Below, piece after piece: positions 1 to 9,717 of a stretch of DNA of 64,000 nt. The notes under the pieces were generated by a model, which was not told the origin of the DNA, searched no databases, and saw nothing but the letters and a program-made list of their open reading frames with translations. Origin of the DNA: Corylus avellana. Taxonomy: Eukaryota; Streptophyta; Magnoliopsida; Fagales; Betulaceae. The position numbers were made by a program, and so were the translations under genes. Position 1 is the first letter of the stretch, and each line of letters starts with the position of its first letter. Location: contig NC_081541.1 of the NCBI RefSeq assembly GCF_901000735.1, positions 40,827,021-40,891,020 on the forward strand, read 5' to 3'.

Positions 1-20
1 ATAAATTATGAAGAGGGCTG

Positions 21-147
21 CTAGGCATCTCAACATTTTTTTCTAAATGATCTGGACCCCACATTCATTTAAGAAAAAAAAATAATATAAATCTATTTAT
101 TTATTGAATGGACCGGATCATTTGAGAAAAAGTGTTGAGATGTCTAG
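21..147. repeat. Small foldback MITE with about 40 bp inverted ends
   Basis: The left end begins CTAGGCATCTCAACA and the right end closes with its near-perfect inverse, TGTTGAGATGTCTAG. The inner flanks (ATGATCTGGACC and GGACCGGATCAT) also pair. There is no coding potential. I did not find a clear target-site duplication, so the superfamily is unknown. Confidence 0.7.
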
Positions 148-692
148 TATTATCCAATTGTAAATTTGTAATCTTCTATAAAAATTGGTTTTTATGTTGA
201 GATGAGGAAACATCACCTATTCACCAACATGCTCCAAGTATCACATTCCTCTATGTAATAAGCGTTTGAGTAATGCTATACTTCATACATAGTGACTCTC
301 TGAAGCTGCCCATGCAGCTTGTGTTATTGTTCGGACATTTTCTCTCGTACTTTTTTATTTTATTTTTTTTTACACAGTTTCTTTAATGTCTTAAACCGCA
401 AACCTAAGTGCAATTCTACTCGATCCCAAAAAAAAAAAAGATATGTTTTAAGCCCCATATGAGCTAATAATAAAAACTAACAACTTGTTTATAGAAAATA
501 ATTAAACACGTACAAGTAAACTTTAGCTTCGCTAGAAGTCACATGTTAATATAAATGTTTTCCAAAACCTTTTGATCTAACCAAGTGTCCATGTACTATA
601 GAAAATCCATACTTCCAAAAATAAGAACTATTAAACAAGCCTTGTTTCGAATAAAACTAATTTAAGAATAAATCAATTCAGAACCATTAAAA
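148..692. other. AT-rich intergenic sequence and displaced promoter of the 6979 gene
   Basis: No coding region is seen. The last 40 to 50 bases before 698 match the distal promoter of the paralogous gene at 58949-59398: both share ATTAAAACTTTT directly before the block that now continues at 6871. This stretch is therefore the upstream part of that gene's promoter, pushed about 6.2 kb away by a retrotransposon. Confidence 0.6.
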
Positions 693-697
693 CTTTT

Positions 698-1577
698 TGA
701 AAATTCTAAAACGACTCCAAACGACACCTATTCAAATGTCTAGGTGATTCACAAATATTAAGCGGAATAAGATCTGACCTAACAATCAATAATCAACCAA
801 ATACAGATATGTAATGAAAATCAAGAACACAGATATTTGGTTACGAAGAGGAAACCATTTAGAGAACTCTCTAAATGTAAAACCTCTCCGGGGCAGCCAA
901 ACCCAGGAAATCAATCCACTATAAGAAGAATAAGGAATACAAGAAGAATTACAAAACCTTTGCAATTTACTCTTCCTTGTACACGACAAGCGACCCACTT
1001 GACTTCTACCGCAGTAGCCCTTTCCAGAACATCTGGCACAATTCTTCTATAAGATTTCCTTTCACCGGAACTCCGATTGGCTTCACGTATTTAATCCCTT
1101 CTCAAATAATCTAGAACAATATCTCTCTCTAAGCTCTCTGATTTTGCTCTCCAAAAATACGTACTTGTAAATGTAGCAAAATCGTGTTTAAATAGAAAAT
1201 AACCCTAATAAGTCAGCCAGGTCCGGACCCTGCAGATCTGAGGTCCGGACATGCCTCATAAAATGCACTTTCGGGAACTGGGGTCCGGACCCGGGGAATT
1301 GAGGTCCGGACCCTGCTTGAAAAATCAAGTTTCTGGAAATGGGGTCCGGACCCGGCTTCTGGAGGTCCGGACCCGGACTGTCCAGTCTTCATCAACAACT
1401 CCGATCGATGGGCGTTTGTGGTCCGATTGAGCTGAAATTTTGCAGGGACGTTCATAACACATGAATCTACATTATGAACGGTGGAGATTGGATTCTGAGC
1501 ATTCTATATCAGTGTTTGAGCCGTGAACAGTAGCATCTGCATTTTGGAACTGAATTAAGCCAACACAAGAACTAACA
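698..1577 (-). repeat. 3' LTR of the Copia element
   Basis: 880 bp, nearly identical to 5986-6865. The segment 1221-1378 holds about six copies of the palindromic 10-mer GGTCCGGACC or one-base variants, which stand out as GC-rich in AT-rich DNA. The element reads right to left, so this is the downstream LTR. Confidence 0.95.
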
Positions 1578-1589
1578 AACTCCCCCTTT
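1578..1589 (-). other. Polypurine tract of the Copia element
   Basis: The minus strand reads AAAGGGGGAGTT directly before the 3' LTR, the usual position of the plus-strand primer. Similar purine runs recur further inside the element. Confidence 0.85.
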
Positions 1590-3460
1590 GGCAATTCAGT
1601 GACAAAACCAAAATGTCGAGCCAATCCCATCATCTCCCCATATTTACTCCCCCTTTTTGTCACAGAATGACAAAAGGTCTTCATGTTTCCTGAAACACTT
1701 CACAAAATACATCAAGGCATATGTGGAACAAGAAGACATAAATAAAACTCATGAAAAAAAATGATGCGTGATTATAAAGAAACATCAGCAAAACTCCCCC
1801 TCAATGTATGACTCAATTAACAACAGGAAACTGGAAATGCAAAGCATGTTTCTCCCCCTTTAAAAGTTAAATGAACACACATGATAACACATCAATGACT
1901 CATGTATTGCACAATGAATATCCAAAAGCTTTCCTTGATGGACTTCACATCTTTCATCCCGAGGAGGATGCAGCTGGAGAATCTTGAGCAAGTGGAGGCG
2001 CCTACTTAGCTGGAGCGTGAAGTCGAAGTTGGGCATTTGACTTCATCATAGTTGCTTTTCCAAAGTAACCTTCAGGAGCTTTCATATGTTCATTTGCAGC
2101 AATTTTTGGCAAAGTGGCGTGCAAAATCTTCGTAATGAGAGCGCCAATGGAACACAATTGCAAAACTGAGTCTTTGAGGCAATTTATCAAACACGTGAGA
2201 GGCAAAGAAAATTCATCCGTGAACAGTCCATGGCAAACTAAGGAACCCATCCCCAAATACATGATAGATGATGTATTGTGCAACAGCCATGTGAGATACA
2301 AAGAATGACCAATAAGAATCAAACAGATAAGCAATTTGGAATCGCACAATTAAACCCAAACATTCACATATTGCAATTTGAAATCAAATCGAAAAGGAAT
2401 AATGGAAGAAGCATACCTTGGATGATACCAAAGTGTTGAGCCTTTAAGAAACGAAATCACCGAGAAAGAAAGAAAAAAAATGAATTTTTTTTTTTTTTTT
2501 TATAAAACAAAACACCAAAAAAAAACACAACTTGTATAGATAAGCAATAGATCATGCGTGCTCGTATGAATATCTGAACAATTCGGAGTGATCAACAAGC
2601 TACACTTACACCGTAAATGTACCATATGCATGACACAACCTTGGTCTGTGAATGCAGTCAAGTAGGCAATAATCAGAAATCTCATGTGATGGTGTAGTGT
2701 GTGAAAACTCCCATTAAATAAGATTGCATCAGTGGAAAGGAAATCTAGGCAGACACTTTGTAAATGAAAGACAAACAGTCTGATTCAAGCCACAGTAAAA
2801 CCTTATAATGTTAGGACCTAGATTCCCTCATCCGATACACTCCCCCTGAGACTAATCATTCGCTTTTACCATGTCCTTTAGTAATCATCTATTTCCGTAA
2901 TGATTTGATCACCGATTCTTTCTTTAGGGACAGACAGAAGCAAAACTAAGTCATTTGAGCTTATTTTAAGCCCTTTTTTTTTTTTTTTTTTTTTTTGGAA
3001 AATGTTGGAATTTTTTAGGAGCTAGGTTCAACTAACGAGTTGGTCAAGTGGATAGAACTGACACTACCTATCTTCCAAGCAAAATGTTTGCTCCAAATTC
3101 CCAAACATATAACAAAAATCTAAACCTAATGGGGGCAAAAAGTGCACAATTTCGAACATGAGAAAAACTGACTCTTACTCCTTTAACAGTCTTCAGAAAA
3201 ACAAGGTATATCAGAAACATATGGAGCAATAGATGTAAATTGCAGAAATATTGACCCCACTCATATGTAAAATATTCATTTGAGCACAAGACATGAGAAA
3301 CTGAGTATCTAACAATTAAAACAATCTAAAAGAATAAAAAATAATCAAAGAAAATAAAAACAAAGCAAACAAAAATTAAAAAGAAAAAAAATGCCCTAGA
3401 ACAGCTATAGACAAATATCAATATGCTCAATTTCTAGGCATGGTCTATGTGCCCACCTAA
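1590..3460 (-). other. Non-coding 3' interior of the Copia element
   Basis: About 1.9 kb between the end of gag and the 3' LTR where an autonomous element would carry pol. I find no integrase or reverse transcriptase motifs in either strand. It contains long A/T homopolymers (about 2484-2500 and 2976-2996) and several AGGGGGAG-type purine runs on the minus strand. Confidence 0.7.
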
Positions 3461-4329
3461 TCTAGGTGAGTCCATTACCACTCCCCCTCAATGGGTGAAT
3501 GGTATTAATCTTCTTGACCCAAACTTTCTTCACATCAGGGACAACTGTGTGACTCTTATCCAAGACATCTAACCGTGTTACTACGTCTCTCATCATATTG
3601 AATAATTTCTCATAACTATTTCTAGAATGGAAATATTCTCTTTTAGGCTCATGACTGTTAAGCTGAAAACACTTAGGACGAATATGTCCAAACTTACCAC
3701 AGTTATGACACGTANNNNNNNNNNNNNNNNNNNNNNNNNNNNNNNNNNNNNNNNNNNNNNNNNNNNNNNNNNNNNNNNNNNNNNNNNNNNNNNNNNNNNN
3801 NNNNNNNNNNNNNNAAAAACAAGGTATATCAGAAACATATGGAGCAATAGATGTAAATTGCAAAAATATTGACCCCACTCATATGTAAAATATTCATTTG
3901 AGCACAAGACATGAGAAACTGAGTATCTAACAATTAAAACAATCTAAAAGAATAAAAAATAATCAAAGAAAATAAAAACAAAGCAAACAAAAATTAAGAA
4001 AAAAAATGCCCTAGAACAACTATAGACAAATATCAATATGCTCAATTTCTAGGCATGGTCTATGTGCCCACCTAATCTAGGTGAGTCCATTACCACTCCC
4101 CCTCAATGGGTGAATGGTATTAATCTTCTTGACCCAAACTTTCTTCACATCAGGGACAACTGTGTGACTCTTATCCAAGACATCTAACCGTGTTACTACG
4201 TCTCTCATCATGTTGAATAATTTCTCATAACTATTTCTAGAATGAAAATATTCTCTTTTAGGCTCATGACTGTTAAGCTGAAAACACTTAGGACGAATAT
4301 GTCCAATCTTACCACAATTATGACACGTA
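3197..4329. repeat. Direct duplication of about 515 bp on both sides of an assembly gap
   Basis: 3197-3714 and 3815-4329 are near-identical and both encode the end of gag, with the second zinc knuckle and the tail. The 100 N at 3715-3814 separate them. Either the element carries a real tandem duplication or the assembler placed the same piece twice at a scaffold join. Coding sequence that runs through the N block is artificial. Confidence 0.85.
3715..3814. other. Assembly gap of 100 N
   Basis: A run of exactly 100 N, the usual placeholder for a gap of unknown size. It lies between two copies of the same gag-end sequence. Confidence 0.99.
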
Positions 4330-5916
4330 GGAATAAACCTTTGAGAAAGTTGGTTCCTTAACATGTGCATACTTCTCGACTTAGAACTAGACATATAGGA
4401 ATCAGTTAGAGTTCCCTTACCTTTTCCACCTTTGGAAATTTGAGGAGAAATTACCTTCTTTTCAGCCAAGCTATCTTCTTTGTTCACTGGTTTCAAAAAA
4501 ATCATCTTTGAAGAAGAAGCAACATTAGTAGATAAAATAGCAGATTTATCAAAACCCAATCCAGTTCTATCAAACGAATGTTTCTGATTATGTAGCATTT
4601 GATTTAGCTTTTCACTAGAGAATTTTGTTAAATGATTCTTTGATTCATTCAATTCATTCTCTAAGGATTTCACTTTGGCAATTAGCATTTGATTTTCAGA
4701 CATAAAAGTATTATGAGTAGCAAGAGAATCAGTTAAGGTGACAGAAAGTTGATCATTTTCAAGATTAACCTCATTGAGTTTCTTCAATTGCTGCTTATTC
4801 AGCTTTTTCCGTTTAGTGTATTCCACAAAGAGATTATTATAAGCATTTTGCAAATCATCTTCTTCTTCCGAATCATTATCGGACACACCTTGTTTGTCTT
4901 GAGAATTACACTCACTATTCTCATGCTCACTCTCATAACTAACTCCAAATGCTAAGTAATTAACTCCTTGTTCAGCATCGTCCTTGTCTGACTCATCACT
5001 TTGAGTCACATTAAATGCCTTGCCATTTGACTTTCTCAAGTTAGCACAGTCGACATGAATGTGCCCATGTCCTCCACATTCGTGACACTTGATACCTTTA
5101 GGTGACTTTCCTTTCTCAACATTCTCATTTCTAGATTTCTCAGAAAATTGTGAATTGCTATTTCTAAAATTTCCTTTCTTGGCTCTAAAGAATTTCCTAA
5201 ACTTCTTAGCAAACATAGCAATTTCTTCCTCATTTCCAGAATCCTCATCAGATGAACCACAAGAGTCAACCTTAACATTTTTTTGCCTTAAGAGCAATAT
5301 TTTTGGTGTTCTTGTGTTTAGGAAGAATTAGCTCAAAGGTCTGAAGGGAACCTACAAGTTCTTCTACTCTCATAGTATCTAAGTCCTTGCTCTGTTGTAT
5401 AGCAGCAATTTGGGGAATAAACCTCTTAGGCAAAGATCTTAAGATTTTTTTCACCACTTTAGCATCATCCATTTTCTTTCCCAAATTAATGGTAGAGTTT
5501 CTAATGGCACTAAGCTTTGAATAGAATTCATCAAAAGTTTCATCTTCTTGCATTCTAATCTCCTCAAACTGAGAAACCAACATTTGAATTTTTGAAGTTC
5601 TAACAACCTTAGTTCCTTCATGTGTGATTTCTAAAGTTTCCCAAGCTTCCTTAGCTATTTCACATCTAGAAATTCTAGAAAATTCCTCATTTGAAACAGA
5701 GATGTAAATAGCATTTATAGCTTTGTCATTCGCAGTAGCATTATTCTTTTCCTCTGTTGTCCATTCAGCTATTGCTTTTTCTGGCCGTGTCCATCCAGAT
5801 TCGACAATATGCCAAACATTAATGGATTTAAAATATGCTCTCATACGAATTTTCCAAAGCGTATAATTTGTTCCGTCAAAGACGGGAAGAGAATTAGGAG
5901 CAACAGTATGAGACAT
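4077..5916 (-). pseudogene. Copia gag polyprotein, frameshifted
   Basis: The first part (5916-5272) begins MSHTVAPNSLPVFDGTNY and has the W-x-I-R-M and EAWETLE-like features of plant Copia gag (UBN2/DUF4219 type). The second part (5297-4077) overlaps it in another frame. It has an acidic and lysine-rich stretch, a CCHC zinc knuckle (CHECGGHGHIHVDC), a long coiled coil, a second CCHC knuckle (CHNCGKIGHIRPKC), and ends RGSGNGLT at a purine tract. The frame changes at a run of seven A on the minus strand (near 5279), consistent with a one-base slip. The second knuckle near the C-terminus and the absence of any pol are notable. The capsid-like protein would package element RNA if it were intact. 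Confidence 0.85.
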
Positions 5917-5971
5917 TTGATATGGAGTCTCGGATCACACTCAGGAAATAAATCATTCACAGAGTGAACCC

Positions 5972-5983
5972 GCTCTGATACCA
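5972..5983 (-). other. Primer-binding site, initiator tRNA-Met
   Basis: The minus strand reads TGGTATCAGAGC two bases after the CA end of the 5' LTR. This is the standard plant tRNA-iMet complement and it fixes the direction of the element. Confidence 0.95.
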
Positions 5984-5985
5984 AT

Positions 5986-6865
5986 TGAAAATTCTAAAAA
6001 CGACTCCAAACGACACCTATTCAAATGTCTAGGTGATTCACAAATATTAAGCGGAATAAGATCTAACCTAACAATCAATAATCAACCAAATACAGATATG
6101 TAATGAAAATCAAGAACACAGATATTTGGTTACGAAGAGGAAACCATTTAGAGAACTCTCTAAATGTAAAACCTCTCCGGGGCAGCCAAACCCAGGAAAT
6201 CAATCCACTATAAGAACAATAAGGAATACAAGAAGAATTACAAAACCTTTGCAATTTACTCTTCCTTGTACACGACAAGCGACCCACTTGACTTCTACCG
6301 CAGTAGCCCTTTCCAGAACATCTGGCACAATTTTTCTATAAGATTTCCTTTCACCGGAACTCCGATTGGCTTCACGTATTTAATCCCTTCTCAAATAAGC
6401 TAGAACAATATCTCTCTCTAAGCTCTCTGATTTTGCTCTCCAAAAATACGTACTTGTAAATGTAGCAAAATCGTGTTTAAATAGAAAATAACCCTAATAA
6501 GTCACCCAGGTCCGGACCCTGCAGATCTGAGGTCCGGACATGCCTCATAAAATGCACTTTCGGGAACTGGGGTCCGGACCCGGGAATTGAGGTCCGGACC
6601 CTGCTTGAAAAATCAAGTTTCTGGAAATGGGGTCCGGACCCGGCTTCTGGAGGTCCGGACCCGGACTGTCCAGTCTTCATCAACAACTCCGATCGATGGG
6701 CGTTTGTGGTCCGATTGAGCTGAAATTTTGCAGGGACATTCATAACACATGAATCTACATTATGAACGGTGGAGATTGGATTCTGAGCATTCTATATCAG
6801 TGTTTGAGCCGTGAACAGTAGCATCTGCATTTTGGAACTGAATTAAGCCAACACAAGAACTAACA
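5986..6865 (-). repeat. 5' LTR of the Copia element, adjoining a host promoter
   Basis: 880 bp partner of 698-1577. It would drive transcription leftward, away from the cysteine-rich gene that begins at 6979. Its outer end lies only about 30 bp from that gene's presumed TATA box. Confidence 0.95.
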
Positions 6866-6870
6866 CTTTT

Positions 6871-6978
6871 GCTCTAACCAAAAGTCATTTCATTTGAATA
6901 TAAGGGTAGTTGCTCAAGTCTTAATTATCAGTTTGAATTAAACTTCAAATAACAAAGTTTCTCTCAAGTGTGAGAAAA
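6871..6978 (+). promoter_or_regulatory. Conserved proximal promoter and 5' UTR of the cysteine-rich gene
   Basis: GCTCTAACCAAAAGTCA at the left matches GCTCAAACCAAAAGTCA upstream of the paralogue at 58949-59398. A TATA-like AATATAAGG lies at about 6897-6905. The leader block AAGTTTCTCTCAAGTGTGAG matches AAGTTTCTGAAGTGTGAG before the pseudogene at 9267-9717. Conservation of the non-coding 5' flank among all three family members supports a shared promoter. The Copia insertion cuts the promoter just left of this block. Confidence 0.7.
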
Positions 6979-7446
6979 ATGATGGTTACGAAATATGTTA
7001 GAAAACTTATGTTATTGATGATACAATTACTTATACTTGTTCTCCTCAATATGCAAGCCAATGCCCATACCCTTACCTCATTCTCTCCATCTTTACCTCC
7101 CATCCTGCCTCCTTATTACTCTGAACTTGATCACGGAGAATTATACTTGTGCCTTACACATGGAGTTGGTGATTGTCAGAAGTGTAAAAGCACATGGCCA
7201 TATCCCGACCCTAAATATGAATTGTGTATTTTTTATACTTTTATACACTGCTTACAAATAATTAATATTTATGAAGACCCAATTATGCATCAAATCATTG
7301 ATGAATGCATTTCAACCAAGTGCACCCCAAAACTGAAAATTAAAGCTGCTCATCGTTTGAATGCTCGTTATGTGAGTTGTTTATTGGATTGTTACAAAGA
7401 GCATGTCACGAACCCCTCAGATGTCACTATTATGCAGAATCCTTGA
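6979..7446 (+). CDS. Small secreted cysteine-rich protein, unknown family (copy A)
   Basis: No intron is needed. Translation can start at either of two adjacent ATGs (6979 or 6982); the second aligns with the start of the paralogue at 58949-59398 (MVTKYVRK versus MVSKCVRK). An upstream in-frame GTG is not a credible plant start. The protein has about 155 residues. Residues 1-30 form a hydrophobic signal peptide (LMLLMIQLLILVLL), followed by a Ser/Pro spacer. The mature part has nine cysteines spaced C-x7-C-x2-C-x13-C-x7-C-x18-C-x4-C-x18-C-x3-C, with a conserved TWP after the third cysteine and a tail NPSDV. I do not recognise the family. It is presumably an extracellular disulfide-rich peptide; a defence, signalling or reproductive role would be guesswork. 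A (CT)n run lies in the presumed 3' UTR. Confidence 0.8.
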   Translation: MMVTKYVRKLMLLMIQLLILVLLNMQANAHTLTSFSPSLPPILPPYYSELDHGELYLCLTHGVGDCQKCKSTWPYPDPKYELCIFYTFIHCLQIINIYEDPIMHQIIDECISTKCTPKLKIKAAHRLNARYVSCLLDCYKEHVTNPSDVTIMQNP

Positions 7447-9266
7447 ATTCCAGCTTTTGGATTTAGTAAAGATTTCCTAATTACTCTCTCTCTCTCTCTC
7501 TCTTAATTGAAGCAATGCACACCAAGATCCTCTAGACTTCTTAGGTTAATTGAAAATATAACTCTAGCATTATGAGCATAATGTAGTTGAACATTCGCAC
7601 TTTCAAAGATGGTCAATTGTGCTAATAATAGGTAAGCACCATAAGATCAACGATTCACACTTTCAAAGATTGTCAAAAGGACACAATACTTCTTGCTTTT
7701 AGAGTCATTTATTTAAAGTGTATTTATATACGGTCACTTTATAAAAAAGGTAGTTAATCTACTACTTTTATTAAAAGGCATGAAAGGAAAAGGACCCTAA
7801 TTCACCTTTTTCTTGTAGTGTAAGTACTAGAAGATCAACTATTTACCAACTTATTTATCGACTTGTTGTACTTGTGCGTGCTTTTTTTCATTTCTACCAC
7901 AATTTCCGCTATGAATATTGTCAAAACTAGATTTCACAACAAAATTGAAGATTAGTTTCTTATTGATTCCTTGATATTATACATCGAAAGAGAAATTGTT
8001 GCGAAATTTAATACATATTCAATCATAAATGATTTTTAGTATGTAAAAGAACGTTAAGTTTCGTTTTAATAAGCAATTGAATTGAAAATTGTAATATATT
8101 AAGAAAAAAATATTTTGTGCATTTTCTTTTGCTTATATTTTCTTAACTCGGAATGGGTAGTCATTTTATTTTTTACATATTAGTTTAATGAGAAAAATAT
8201 AATTTAGCCCCCCAAACTACCAGTCATTTTCAATTTAGCCCCTCAATATTCAAAATGTAATAAAGTAACCACCCAAACTACCAACCAGTTGGAATTTGGT
8301 CATTCCATTAGTCATTACCGTCAAATAGGATTGAAAATTCAATACGACGTCGTTTTGGTAAGGTTAAATTACTAAAATGCCATTTTTGGGAAAAAAATCA
8401 ATTTAAAAAAGGTCCCCAAAATGATGTCGTTTGGCAAACCCTAAAAAAAATTTTCAAAAAATAATAATTAATTAATTAAAAAAGGGGGCTGTGGGGTGGC
8501 CGCCCAGCCGCCCCATGGCCTGGGGATGGCCGGCGAGCCACCCCCAGGCCATGGAGGTGGCTGGGTGGTAATCAAGTGCCAAAAAAAATTATAGAAAATA
8601 ACAATAAAAAATCAAGTCTTTACACCACAAACAACAAACTAACGCTCTAAAGCTCTCCCATTTGCTTCTCTTTTGTTATCAAGCATCAGAGACTCAATTT
8701 TCATTCTTTGTTCTAGATATGTATCTGGACTTTTAAAGGCTTAGTATTCAAGCATAAATCAGTTTCAAATTCATATCAAAATCAAATTCAAGCATAAATT
8801 AGAGACTTCATTTGTCTACCTCCGATGGGCAACATATTTTCTAGGGTTTTAATCTCTTAAGGACTTATATCTTTTAGTGATTAAATAGTAAGATCTACTG
8901 GTGGGCGAAAGTTGAAACTCCCTTTTGCCCCCTTAGGCTTTCCAAAAATTCATTTTTTGCAAGGACTAATATTTGGATAGATTTGCTAAAGGACAACTTG
9001 GGGTTTTTATGTGAAACAAACCTCCTATAAAATTTTACCAAACCTAACCTACTTCTAGTTGAACTAGCTAGGAGTCATTCCTAAAAAAGTTTCCTAATTC
9101 GAAAACTTTCCTAAACATGACATTTCCATCAATTTTTCATTAAACTAAGCATTCGTCATCCTTAAAAAAACATTTCTAGTTGCATGAGTGTTATAGAAAC
9201 ACAACTTTGTCAATAAAATAGATATTGAAGAACGTTAGGAACTCTTACCAGATCAAAAGCTGGAAC
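7447..9266. other. Intergenic region between cysteine-rich copies A and B
   Basis: There is a CT microsatellite at 7484-7503. The stretch 8190-8600 looks like a decayed repeat: it contains AATTTAGCCCC twice and a GC-rich core (about 8488-8575) built from GGGGTGGC and GGCCACCC words, which recur at 11660-11840, 48570-48625 and 57288-57350. Otherwise it is AT-rich and I see no gene. Confidence 0.6.
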
Positions 9267-9717
9267 TCAAGGATTCTTCGTATAAATGACATTTGAGGGC
9301 TTCTTGATGTGGTCTTCATAACATTTCAATAAACAACTCGTAAAATGGCCAGTTGCCAGCCCAATTTTCAATTTGGGTATGCAACCAAGGAAGCAATCTC
9401 TAATAATAGGATACATAATTAGATCGGAACGATGGTTGTGCAAACACTTTTCAAAACTATGAAAAATGCAAAAGCTGTATTTTACATCAGTAAATGGCCA
9501 TGTTGTTTTAGAACTTTCACAACCTTCAATTTCATTTGTAAGGCACTCATGCATGGATTCTTTAGCTTGATCAAGTTTAGAGGAATAATGAAGTAGGATA
9601 GGAGGTGAAGAAGAAAATAGAGTTGGGGGCAAGATTATTGGCTTCTACATCAAGGAAAATAAGGATAAGCAACTCCACCATCACCACTGTAAGGTTTCTA
9701 ACACATTTCCTAACCAT
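9267..9717 (-). pseudogene. Cysteine-rich secreted protein, frameshifted (copy B)
   Basis: An ATG at 9717 opens a signal peptide homologous to the other copies (MVRKCVRN, then VMVELLILIFL). The rest of the protein (CLTNEIEGC, TTWPF, YPIIRDC, CLLKC, KPSNV) is in another frame. The switch falls at a run of five C near 9625-9630, a one-base indel. Without it the sequence would resemble copies A and C. Its distal cysteines are spaced C-x3-C-x15-C-x3-C. The 5' flank and the post-stop sequence TTCCAGCTTTTG match copy A. It lies 1.8 kb from copy A in opposite orientation. A sequencing error at the homopolymer is the alternative to a true pseudogene. Confidence 0.75.

Larger units (their letters stand above)
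698..6865 (-). mobile_element. Ty1/Copia-type LTR retrotransposon, gag only, no pol
   Basis: Two direct 880 bp repeats (698-1577 and 5986-6865) start with TG, end with CA, and are flanked by the same 5 bp, CTTTT (693-697 and 6866-6870). On the minus strand the first LTR is followed by a primer-binding site for initiator methionine tRNA, then gag, and a polypurine tract precedes the second LTR. No protease, integrase, reverse transcriptase or RNase H is recognisable, so the copy is non-autonomous or internally deleted. By eye the LTRs differ at only about eight positions, which implies a recent insertion. A 100-base assembly gap lies inside it. Confidence 0.95.

Noticed and set aside
3462..3907. 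Frames reading through the N block
   Set aside because: They exist only because 100 N were translated as unknown residues.
5272..5297. Programmed frameshift in Copia gag
   Set aside because: A seven-A run is a common slippage or sequencing site. Both parts belong to gag rather than a gag-pol boundary, so a mutation is simpler.
6970..6978. GTG as the start codon of cysteine-rich copy A
   Set aside because: Plant genes start at ATG, and the paralogue aligns to the ATG at 6982.
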